Made by a program: the position numbers and the translations under genes. Below the pieces are notes generated by a model. That model was not told the origin of the DNA and ran no database searches. It was given only the letters and a program-made list of their open reading frames with translations. This document shows, piece by piece, positions 18,443 to 25,431 of a DNA stretch of 64,000 bases; position 1 is the stretch's first letter, and every line of letters begins with the position of its first letter. Source of the stretch: Janthinobacterium sp. (GTDB lineage Bacteria > Pseudomonadota > Gammaproteobacteria > Burkholderiales > Burkholderiaceae_D). The DNA lies in the NCBI GenBank assembly GCA_003133225.1, contig PKWL01000015.1, positions 20,002 to 84,001 on the forward strand, in the 5' to 3' direction.

Positions 18443-19497
18443 ATGACAACTCTATTTGATCCGATCACCATTGGCGATCTGACGCTGAGAAACCGCATTA
18501 TCATGGCGCCGCTCACGCGCGCTCGAGCGAGCGGCGGCGCGCGCGTGCCGAACGCGCTCATGGCGCACTATTATGCGCAGCGCGCATCAGCCGGCCTGAT
18601 CCTGAGTGAAGCGACCTCGGTCACCCCTCAAGGCGTCGGTTATGCCGATACGCCGGGCATCTGGTCCGATGCCCAGGTTGAAGGTTGGACCCACGTCACC
18701 CAGGCCGTGCACGATGCCGCCGGGCGCATCTTCTTGCAACTGTGGCATGTCGGCCGCGTGTCCGACCCGATCTTCTTGGATGGTGCAGCGCCGGTAGCGC
18801 CCAGCGCGATCCGTGCGCGCGGCTTCGTTAGCCTGCTGCGCCCGAAGCGGGAATACGTGACCCCGCGCGCGCTGGAAACGAGCGAAATGGCCGGTATCGT
18901 CGAGGCTTACCGCAAAGGCGCGCACAACGCGCAACGGGCGGGCTTCGATGGCGTCGAAATCCATGGTGGGACGGCTACCTGCTCGACCAATTTCTGCAAG
19001 ATGGCAGCAACCGTCGCACCGATGCCTATGGCGGACCAATCGAAAACCGGGCCCGCCTGATGCTCGAAGTGACTGACGCCTGTATCGGCGTCTGGGGCGC
19101 CTCGCGCGTGGGCATGCACTTGGCACCACGCGGCGATGCACACGATATGGGCGACTCCAATCCAAAAGCCACCTTCGGCTACGTCGCGCGCGAACTCGGC
19201 AAACGCGGCATCGCCTTCATCTGCGCGCGCGAGGCGGTCGGCGCCGACCGCCTCGGCCCTCTCATGAAAAAAGAATTTGGCGGGGTCTATATCGCTAACG
19301 AACAGATGGACAAAGTCACTGCCGAGCGACTGCTGGCTGCGGGAGAGGCGGACGCAGTGGCGTTTGGCAAATTGTTCATCGCCAATCCCGACCTGCCGCG
19401 CCGCCTGCAAACGGATGCGCCGCTCAATGTAGTAAGACCGGAAATGTTCTACAATGCGAGCGCCACAGGTTACACCGACTACCCGGCATTGGCCTAA
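18443..19497 (+). pseudogene. Old Yellow Enzyme (NemA-like ene-reductase), frameshifted
   Basis: Two consecutive frames together make a full-length FMN-dependent ene-reductase of about 352 residues. The first (from 18443, MTTLFDPITIGDLTLRNR) carries APLTRARA, LQLWHVGR and FDGVEIHG; the second picks up at GYLLDQFLQDGSNRR and runs through NRARLMLEV, FGGVYIAN and AVAFGKLFIANPDLP to a normal end. Between FDGVEIHG and GYLLDQFL the DNA is one base shorter than the family needs, at about 18964-18978. After the lesion the second frame stays open to its proper stop, so the mutation is recent or is a sequencing error. The intact enzyme would reduce activated C=C bonds with NAD(P)H. A weak AGGA precedes the ATG at 18443. 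Confidence 0.88.
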
Positions 19498-19606
19498 GGG
19501 CCCCTTGCCTTGTCGCGACGGGCGACGCCGCCGGCCGACGCCTAAATCCCAACCGCCGGCGCGACGGGCAAGCGCCAACCACCAGCCATGATCTGGCGCG
19601 GGCGAT

Positions 19607-20992
19607 TCAAAACGTCATAGGCAAGCGTACCGTCAACGTGACCCCCGGCGTATCCGCCGTCAAGCCCGCGCCAACCGACACATTGAGGGTGGTTTTTTCG
19701 CTGATGCGGTAGGAATATCCCACCAGCAAGGTACCCAGCTGTAGGCGCACCGAGCCCTGCGCCGGAACATCGTTTTGCAGCGTACGCCCAATCGAATGAT
19801 GATCGTAACCAATGCTGAGCGCGGACTTATCGTTAAGGGCTAGTCCCATGCCAAAATTAAAGCCGATGACCCCGCCTGGTGCAATCCTTCCCAGCGGCGC
19901 CTCGACGCCGTTGAGGACAAGGGTCGAGACATTATTTCGCGCGATGCTGTACAAATAACTGACACTGCCAAAGAACACGGCCGGATCGGACGGAAACAAC
20001 CACGTCAAGCTCGGTTGCACTCCATAAAACCCCGAGCCCGTCGGCAATGTCAGTGGCAAGCCGGTGCCGGTGGCATTGTTGGCGACGCAACTTACCGTGC
20101 AGTCGGTGACGACGCTAAACGGATCGCGTCCGGTGCGCGTTTTGACGCGCAGACCGGCCACGTAATACGATTTGTCCATCCCGCCTTCGTTGAGCTGGTA
20201 GCGGGCAGCCAGTTCGACGTCGCCAATCCCTTGCCCGCTCGTTTGGAAGACGGTATCGACGGCGCTGCCGGTCGATTGCGGGCGACTGAGGGTGGAATTG
20301 GTGCTATAGGCATAAGGCACCTTTGCTTCCACCTCGAAGCGGCGCCCCAAGCCATAGCGCAAGGTCAGCGCCGCTGTCGTCGTGCTAACCTTGACTTGCT
20401 GGATATCGATCAGGCCGATCAGCAGGGCGGGAATAATGGTATAGCCAATCAGCGCGACCTGGTCGCTCGACGAATAGCCGTACTGCAGCGACGGCTCGAG
20501 CACGAATTTTCCTTTCGGCGTAAGCACCCCGGGCTGTTCAAAAAGAGGGGCGACTTCGGGCGGCCGGCCGTCGTTAGTGGGCGCCTGCCCGACCGCGACC
20601 GGCGCTTGCGTTGGCGCCGGCGCCTGTGCCACCGTTGCCGGCGCCGGTGGCGGCGATGCGTCCCCGTTCGCCGCGTCCGGCGCCGGCGGTGGCGACGCGT
20701 CCCCGTTTACTGCTTCCGTTGCGTCCATGCTCTGGGGACCGGTACCGCGATGGCGCGCGAGTACGTCGCCGCTGACGGTGTCGCGCAATTCGATCATGCT
20801 GGCTTTTTGCTCAGTGACCGATTGCCTGAGTGACTCGAGCAATTTTTTTTGCTCTGTCAGCTGTTGCTGCATCAATTCGAGCTGGCCCACCAACTCTTCG
20901 CGCGTGCCGGAAAATTCTTGGGCGCGCACGGCGCCACTCATCAAGAGTGCGGAAACTCCGAGTGTGCCAATACGCAGCAATTGAATTTGCAT
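19607..20992 (-). CDS. Outer-membrane beta-barrel with N-terminal coiled coil (FapF-like)
   Basis: A 461-residue exported protein. It has a signal peptide (about 1-24, SGAVRA/QEF cut), a heptad-type coiled coil (about 30-70; QLELMQQQLTEQKKLLESLR), a Pro/Ala linker containing a near-perfect tandem of NGDASPPPAP, and a long beta-strand-rich part (about 165-461) ending in Phe (TVRLPMTF), as outer-membrane barrels do. Signal peptide, coiled coil, linker and barrel in that order is the layout of FapF, the pore that exports Fap amyloid subunits in Pseudomonas. It is the last gene of a locus with a C39 peptidase and several low-complexity secreted proteins, which supports that role. Sequence-level homology to FapF was not tested. 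A GGGGAG site precedes the ATG. Confidence 0.75.
   Translation of the reverse strand: MQIQLLRIGTLGVSALLMSGAVRAQEFSGTREELVGQLELMQQQLTEQKKLLESLRQSVTEQKASMIELRDTVSGDVLARHRGTGPQSMDATEAVNGDASPPPAPDAANGDASPPPAPATVAQAPAPTQAPVAVGQAPTNDGRPPEVAPLFEQPGVLTPKGKFVLEPSLQYGYSSSDQVALIGYTIIPALLIGLIDIQQVKVSTTTAALTLRYGLGRRFEVEAKVPYAYSTNSTLSRPQSTGSAVDTVFQTSGQGIGDVELAARYQLNEGGMDKSYYVAGLRVKTRTGRDPFSVVTDCTVSCVANNATGTGLPLTLPTGSGFYGVQPSLTWLFPSDPAVFFGSVSYLYSIARNNVSTLVLNGVEAPLGRIAPGGVIGFNFGMGLALNDKSALSIGYDHHSIGRTLQNDVPAQGSVRLQLGTLLVGYSYRISEKTTLNVSVGAGLTADTPGVTLTVRLPMTF
20636..20712. repeat. Tandem repeat in the linker of the FapF-like gene
   Basis: Two adjacent copies of about 36 bases encode NGDASPPPAPDA and NGDASPPPAPAT on the - strand. 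The copies differ by a few bases. They lengthen the flexible linker between coiled coil and barrel. Confidence 0.75.
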
Positions 20993-21058
20993 TTTTTCTC
21001 CCCGAGGTTTGACAGAAGCAGGTTCCAGCGATCATGAAGGCGTTACACCTCGCCCTCT

Positions 21059-22003
21059 TTATTTCAAGACGGCAGCTTTGGACAAGGCATTCGACAAGGT
21101 ACCCATGAAATTCATGCCTCTTAAAATTCCCAGGCTGTTGACGGTAGAGTTGACGACGGTCGTGCTACTAAGCACCTGATTGTTCAAGGTGTTCTGAATG
21201 ACGGTTCCGGCTACCGATTGCGGCAACGCTCCCACCAGGACGGTATTACCGGCACCGTTTTGGATCACATTGAGTGCTGTTGCCGCATAAGAATTCGATT
21301 GGGCCGGATTGTTATTGAGTGAAGCGAGGTCGCCAACGTTCAAGGTGGTGCTAGAGACCACGTTACCGTTAATCGACACCATCCGTTCGATTCCGATCGA
21401 CATCACAAGACCGCTGCCCAAATCAAAACCGGCGCGCATGTCGTCGAGCGCGTGCTCGCTCACTGGCTGCCACGCGCTGGCGGAGGAACGGGCGCCAGCA
21501 GCAGTTCGTGCTAACGCCGTTCTTGAGGCGAGGGGCGGGTTCGAGACAGCGGCGACAAACTTGGGCAAGCTTAATTCCGGCACGGCTAACTTCGCTAAGG
21601 GCAACGCCGGCAAGGGCAACTCCGACATGACCAATTCTTGTTCCGCTAACTCGGGCACTGGTAACTCCGGCAATGGCAACGTCGGCAGTGTTAATTCCCT
21701 CACGGCTAACACCACGGATGACACCGGCAGGGGTAACTCTGCCTGCGGCATGCCTAATGCTCCCGTCGCCAATCCCGATATGCCCTGCGGCGGCGCGGGG
21801 AACGCCGTCAACAACCACTCCGGCATACTCGACTCTAACCCGGCAGAGCCGGACACACTGAAGGTAGGCAAGGGCAACTCCGATGCTGCGGCCTCCGGCG
21901 CCGCGTTGCTAGCTTGTGCATCCACCTCCTGCGTCAGTCCGGTTGCCGGCACACTCATGCCGGCCGCCAACAAGAGACAGGCCAGCTTTTCAGTCGATCG
22001 CAT
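21059..22003 (-). CDS. Secreted Leu/Pro-repeat protein of the Fap-like locus
   Basis: A 314-residue exported protein starting at 22003 directly after AGGAGGAG. It has a signal peptide (about 1-25, LACLLLAAGMSVPATG), then a region (about 30-165) of short degenerate units such as LPLPELPVPEL and ALPLAKLAVPEL, and a C-terminal region (about 200-314) rich in Asn, Thr, Val and Ser with amyloid-like strands (VVSSTTLNVGDLASLNNNP, LNVIQNGAGNTVLVGALPQ). The C-terminal part recalls the other secreted proteins of the locus. It sits 11 bases after the C39 peptidase gene and 66 bases before the barrel gene. A minor fibre or tethering subunit, comparable in position to FapE, is an inference. Confidence 0.72.
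   Translation of the reverse strand: MRSTEKLACLLLAAGMSVPATGLTQEVDAQASNAAPEAAASELPLPTFSVSGSAGLESSMPEWLLTAFPAPPQGISGLATGALGMPQAELPLPVSSVVLAVRELTLPTLPLPELPVPELAEQELVMSELPLPALPLAKLAVPELSLPKFVAAVSNPPLASRTALARTAAGARSSASAWQPVSEHALDDMRAGFDLGSGLVMSIGIERMVSINGNVVSSTTLNVGDLASLNNNPAQSNSYAATALNVIQNGAGNTVLVGALPQSVAGTVIQNTLNNQVLSSTTVVNSTVNSLGILRGMNFMGTLSNALSKAAVLK
21570..21740. repeat. Degenerate 15-base-period repeat coding for Leu-Pro units
   Basis: The coding region for the Leu/Pro units shows repeated GGCAACTCCGGCAA-like words on the + strand with roughly 15-base spacing. It explains the long Asn/Ser/Gly-rich open frame seen on the opposite strand, which I regard as a shadow. Confidence 0.6.
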
Positions 22004-22014
22004 TTCTCCTCCTG

Positions 22015-22698
22015 TCAAAACTGCCCTGGCCCGTTTTTAGGCATCGTCACGGCATTTAGCCCGTTGCGGTCAATACCCGCCTGCAGCGGCGCGCGCGGAG
22101 CGACCCGCCAATCGGCAGCAGCATTAAACTTGATGAGGCCCGGCTTGTCATGAATGACAAACAACAGTTTACTGGGCCACATCGCATCAAAACTGCTGCG
22201 CGGAATGGCCCGCGTGCCACCCGCGGGATCGCCAATTAGGACCCGCCCCTCCTCGATTCCTTTGATCACGACAAAATGGTTGTATCCCCTATCGACCAAC
22301 AACACGATGGCCGGATAACCGGTCTCGACTAGCTTTTCCAAAGGTAACTGAAATCCATCGGCATCGAACCCGTGCAGCGCAAGGAATCGTTTGATATCGA
22401 GCAAAGAAAAGCCTTCCTTCCGAATTTTGTTCTGATCACCTTGCGCGTACATTTGCTCAAAAGCGAGCTGTTCCGTAATGGGATAGTTGTAATGGTGCGT
22501 CAGCAAGGTTGCCACCGCTGCTGAACCGCAGCTGAAGTCGTATTGTTGGCGCAAAGTCGTCTTGAAGCGCGCTTCCTTCAAACTGGTTATATGCAATCGG
22601 AAATTGGCTCCATCAACCGAAGCCAAATCCATTGCGGCCGCGCTCACGCCTGCGGCCCCGATTGCCATTCCAAGCAAGAACTTCGTTAGCGAGCGCAT
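22015..22698 (-). CDS. C39-family cysteine peptidase, periplasmic (FapD-like)
   Basis: A 227-residue protein with a signal peptide (about 1-21) and a bacteriocin-processing-type C39 fold. The catalytic Cys lies in QQYDFSCGSAAVATLL (about residue 56), the His in YNHFVVIKG and the Asp in IGDPAGG, with the oxyanion Gln just upstream of the Cys. C39 peptidases cut after double glycine or related leaders; in the Fap system FapD is this kind of peptidase and is needed for fibre export. The gene begins two bases after the stop of the 156-residue secreted protein, so translation is probably coupled. Likely substrates are the three secreted proteins of the locus or the pore; this is inferred. Confidence 0.87.
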   Translation of the reverse strand: MRSLTKFLLGMAIGAAGVSAAAMDLASVDGANFRLHITSLKEARFKTTLRQQYDFSCGSAAVATLLTHHYNYPITEQLAFEQMYAQGDQNKIRKEGFSLLDIKRFLALHGFDADGFQLPLEKLVETGYPAIVLLVDRGYNHFVVIKGIEEGRVLIGDPAGGTRAIPRSSFDAMWPSKLLFVIHDKPGLIKFNAAADWRVAPRAPLQAGIDRNGLNAVTMPKNGPGQF

Positions 22699-22700
22699 GG

Positions 22701-23171
22701 CTATTTCATTTGCAAATTGATAATGGTTGAATTCTGAATCAACACATTTGCCCCGGAATTTTGCACCACGATCGGCACACCGGAAAAGTTGGCAAAAGCG
22801 CCGCCGTCGATGACATTTGATCCGGTGTTGACATTAATGGCGGTATTGCTACTGACGACGCCACTCAAGGTGGCGTTATTGTTGACCGTTTCGGTGCCGC
22901 CACGCAGTTGGTCGAGCTGATCAAGCGGGGCCGGTTGCGCCAATTCGAATTTCGTCGTCGACGGCGCTGCGCTCGAGGTCCCCATGGCGAACGCGGCTTG
23001 CGGCGCCGCTCGGGCCAAGCCTTGTTGTGGCGCGGCATCCCTTTTCAATGCGGGTGCGCGCTGCTCCGGTTCGGATGCGCCAGCTTGCTGCTCCGGTGGT
23101 GCCGCCCAGGCCGACAATGGCGTGCCGGATAGTACCAGCAGGCTCATGTAAAAATAGTGTTTGAATTGCAT
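22701..23171 (-). CDS. Small secreted protein with amyloid-like C-terminus
   Basis: A 156-residue exported protein: signal peptide (about 1-23, GTPLSAWA/APPE), an Ala/Gln/Pro-rich low-complexity part (about 24-85), and a C-terminal strand-rich part with Asn/Val/Ser/Gly (NNNATLSGVVSSNTAINVN, GSNVIDGGAF). It ends with IVVQNSGANVLIQNS and then Q near the terminus, closely resembling the end of the 581-residue glycine-rich protein (VLSQNSGMASFIQQS). This suggests a common export or assembly signal. A nucleator or minor subunit is inferred by analogy with FapB. It follows a strong AAGGGG site and is separated from the big gene by a hairpin. Confidence 0.75.
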   Translation of the reverse strand: MQFKHYFYMSLLVLSGTPLSAWAAPPEQQAGASEPEQRAPALKRDAAPQQGLARAAPQAAFAMGTSSAAPSTTKFELAQPAPLDQLDQLRGGTETVNNNATLSGVVSSNTAINVNTGSNVIDGGAFANFSGVPIVVQNSGANVLIQNSTIINLQMK

Positions 23172-23269
23172 GACTTCCCCTTATCTCCGCATGCACGCGA
23201 GAACAGCCGCCGGCCAGTGCAGTCCAAAATGCCGGACCGTAGCACTGGTCAGCCGCCTATTTTCTGACT

Positions 23270-23311
23270 CACGAAAATGCCGTGGCGCGCAACAAATTCT
23301 CGCGCCACGGC
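23270..23311 (-). terminator. Hairpin after the glycine-rich gene, probable attenuator
   Basis: An 11-bp perfect stem (23279-23289 with 23301-23311, 11-base loop) begins 8 bases after the stop of the glycine-rich gene and is followed on the - strand by only four T residues. A partial terminator that makes the first gene's transcript more abundant than the rest of the operon is the natural reading. Confidence 0.6.
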
Positions 23312-23319
23312 GGCGTGCT

Positions 23320-25065
23320 TTAATGCCCGAGGGTCAGATTGGACTGCACGTTCACGCTTTGCTGAATGAAAGAAGCCATGCCGCTGTTTTGGCTCAGCAC
23401 CATGATGCCTGCGGCCGACTGCGCAGCACCCGTCATGGTGTTGGACATGTCGAAACCGCCGGTCGTCACGCTGATGCTGCCACCAGCACCACCAGTACCG
23501 CCCATGCCCGTCCCGCCGGTACCCGCACCGGCCGTATTGCTGCCGCCAGCGCCACCAGCACCGCCCGTGTTAGTCCCACCGGCGCCACCGGCGCCGCCGG
23601 CACCGGCCGTTGCACTGCCGTTGGTCGCATTCCCGGTGGTGGCGCTGCCGCCCGTCGCATTGCCACCGGCAGCACCACTACCACCGGTATTTGACGCCGA
23701 GCCACTACTGCCGCCAGCACCGCCGGCCGCACCAGCGGCGCCAGCACCACCCGACGTCGTTGCAGAGGCGCCTGAACCGCCTGCGCCAGTGGCGCCGCCG
23801 GTTGCCGAACCGCCGGCACCGCCGCTACTTGTCAAGGCAGCGCCGTTGCCGCCAGCACCACTAGTTGCGCTGCCTCCGGCGGCGCCCGAGCCGGCCGTAT
23901 TGGTAGCTGCCCCGCCGCCGGCACCGGCGCCGGTCGTCGAACCGTTGCCGCCATTGCCGCCATTGCCGGCCGTTGCCGCGCCGCCCGTGGAGGTGAGGGC
24001 GCCCGTCGTCCCGGCGCCGCCCGTGCCGGCGCCACCCGTACCGGAGCCGGCGGAGCCGGTGGTGTTAGTGCCGCCGGTCGCGGGCGGGATCACACTGATA
24101 GCGCCGCTGGTGGCAGTAGACGAGCCGCCGGTGCTGCCGCCGCCCTTCGCGCCACTGAGCGCCGCCGCGATGCCGCCGGCGGCAAGGCCGCCTTTGGCGC
24201 CGCTGCCGCCATTCGCGCCCTTACCGCCATTGCCGCCCGTGCCAGCAAATGCGCCGGCCGCCTTGCCGCCCGCGCCGCCGGCGCCGGCCTTGGCCAGACC
24301 GCTGGCGCCCCCATTGCCCCCTTTCGCACTCGCGTTGCCGCCATCGCCGGCGATCGTGGTGCCGCCTTTGCCACCGTTGCCGCCGCTGCCGCCAATAGCA
24401 AAGCCGCCGGAGCCGCCTTTGCCGCCGGCGCCGCCATTGCCGCCCTTGCCGCCGGCCCCGCTCGTCGCTTTGCTGGCATTGCCGCCGTTGCCGCCGTCAC
24501 CGGCGATGGTGGCGCCCACTTTTGCGCTGCCGCTGGTGGCATTGCCCACTTTGGCGAAACCGCCGGCCGCCCCTTTGGCGCCGTTGGCGCCAATTGCCTT
24601 GCCGCCAGAGGCGCCATTGGCGCCGGAAGCGTTACCCCCTTTGCCATCACCGCCGGTACCGCCCTTCGCAGTGCCGCCGTTCGCGTTGCCATCATTGCTT
24701 GCAGTATTGCCAATTCCAGAAATTGTGTTGCCAGTCACAGAGCCTTCCAAGCGGCTGCTCGCTGTGGCGGTGGTTTTGTTAAACGAGCTAGCGACCGAGG
24801 CCGTTGAGCCGTTGTCGGCTGCTGCGGACCCGGCTGCACTGGCATCGGCATTTCCGCTGCTATTGTTTTGACCAGAATTATTGTCTTGCGACGCCGTAGA
24901 ATCCTGGTTGGCAGAAGGACCGGCACCAGACTGGGTGGAATTCGTGGTGGCCGTTTGGGTCAGGCCGCCACTCGGACTTTTAGCAGAATTGGTTGCATTG
25001 TCTTGCGCCTGAGCGTTCAAGCCAAAGGCAAGGGCAATGGCTGCCGCTAGCAAAGTTTTGTTCAT
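23320..25065 (-). CDS. Glycine-rich secreted repeat protein, probable fibre subunit
   Basis: A 581-residue exported protein. The signal peptide is about 1-20 (LAFGLNAQA/QDN). Residues about 21-110 are Ser/Asn/Gln/Thr-rich. Residues about 110-535 consist of GGNGG, GGAGG, GSGG and TGG units with Ala, Asn, Ser, Thr and Lys, superficially like mycobacterial PE_PGRS proteins or glycine-rich fibre proteins. The last 45 residues are non-repetitive and contain VLSQNSGMASFIQQSVNVQ, a motif shared with the 156-residue protein. There is no cysteine, so it lacks the CxxC end of Pseudomonas FapB/C/E. It is the first gene after a sigma-54 promoter and is followed by an attenuator-like hairpin, as expected for the major subunit. 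A major amyloid or glycine-rich adhesin is inferred. Confidence 0.78.
   Translation of the reverse strand: MNKTLLAAAIALAFGLNAQAQDNATNSAKSPSGGLTQTATTNSTQSGAGPSANQDSTASQDNNSGQNNSSGNADASAAGSAAADNGSTASVASSFNKTTATASSRLEGSVTGNTISGIGNTASNDGNANGGTAKGGTGGDGKGGNASGANGASGGKAIGANGAKGAAGGFAKVGNATSGSAKVGATIAGDGGNGGNASKATSGAGGKGGNGGAGGKGGSGGFAIGGSGGNGGKGGTTIAGDGGNASAKGGNGGASGLAKAGAGGAGGKAAGAFAGTGGNGGKGANGGSGAKGGLAAGGIAAALSGAKGGGSTGGSSTATSGAISVIPPATGGTNTTGSAGSGTGGAGTGGAGTTGALTSTGGAATAGNGGNGGNGSTTGAGAGGGAATNTAGSGAAGGSATSGAGGNGAALTSSGGAGGSATGGATGAGGSGASATTSGGAGAAGAAGGAGGSSGSASNTGGSGAAGGNATGGSATTGNATNGSATAGAGGAGGAGGTNTGGAGGAGGSNTAGAGTGGTGMGGTGGAGGSISVTTGGFDMSNTMTGAAQSAAGIMVLSQNSGMASFIQQSVNVQSNLTLGH
23460..24720. 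repeat. Long GGN-coding low-complexity repeat
   Basis: Roughly 1.25 kb of degenerate 9- to 15-base units (GCCGCCAGCACC-like on the + strand) encode the glycine-rich region. It produces long spurious open frames on the opposite strand and is a likely site of length variation by recombination. Confidence 0.8.
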
Positions 25066-25139
25066 AGCAGTTCCCTAAGTAAAAAGTTAATGTGGATTCA
25101 ATCTTGCTGTGCGATTGTCGCTAAGCATTAGCCATCTAA

Positions 25140-25154
25140 GCAAGGTCAATGCCA
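25140..25154 (-). promoter_or_regulatory. Sigma-54 (-24/-12) promoter of the Fap-like operon
   Basis: Reading the - strand, TTGGCATTGACCTTGCT matches the sigma-54 consensus TTGGCACGnnnnTTGCT with the invariant GG and GC at the correct spacing; only the two bases after GGCA differ. It lies about 75 bases before the ATG of the glycine-rich gene, and the gene upstream encodes a sigma-54 activator. Confidence 0.85.
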
Positions 25155-25261
25155 AGGTACGGACACAAGCGTTAAGTTATTGATATTGCGATGGAAATTA
25201 TTAAAACCAGAGTCAACATCAAGGTAAATTGCTGATCTGCGGCACGGGCAGACGCGGGCGT

Positions 25262-25277
25262 GTCACATCGATGTAAC
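25262..25277. promoter_or_regulatory. Palindrome, candidate activator (UAS) site
   Basis: GTCACATCGATGTAAC is a 16-bp dyad with one mismatched pair around ATCGAT. It is about 110 bases upstream of the -24 element, where enhancer-binding proteins usually bind. The adjacent activator gene makes it a plausible target. Confidence 0.5.
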
Positions 25278-25431
25278 GATACGCGGGGACGGGTAATTGC
25301 AAAACGCATTCAGACTAAAAAATAGTGAATGAATACAGAGGCTTAGGTGCATTAAAAGCGACTTTTGTCGAGGAGCAGTATGTATCGAAATTGTGACGAG
25401 TTGATCAGTGCAACGTACACCACTGTGGCGT

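Larger units (their letters stand above)
25066..25431. other. Regulatory region between the activator gene and the glycine-rich gene
   Basis: This 366-base gap contains the sigma-54 promoter at 25140-25154, a palindrome at 25262-25277 suited to an enhancer site and an AT-rich stretch between them. No gene is present. Confidence 0.6.

Noticed and set aside
21309..22040. A 243-codon + strand frame with Asn/Gly/Ser repeats
   Set aside because: It is the antisense of the Leu/Pro repeat; the - strand frame has a signal peptide, AGGAGGAG site and fits the operon.
23366..24871. A 501-codon + strand frame rich in Pro and Ala opposite the glycine-rich gene
   Set aside because: It is the mirror of the GGN repeat on the other strand; it has no signal peptide, ribosome binding site or operon context, while the - strand frame has all of these.
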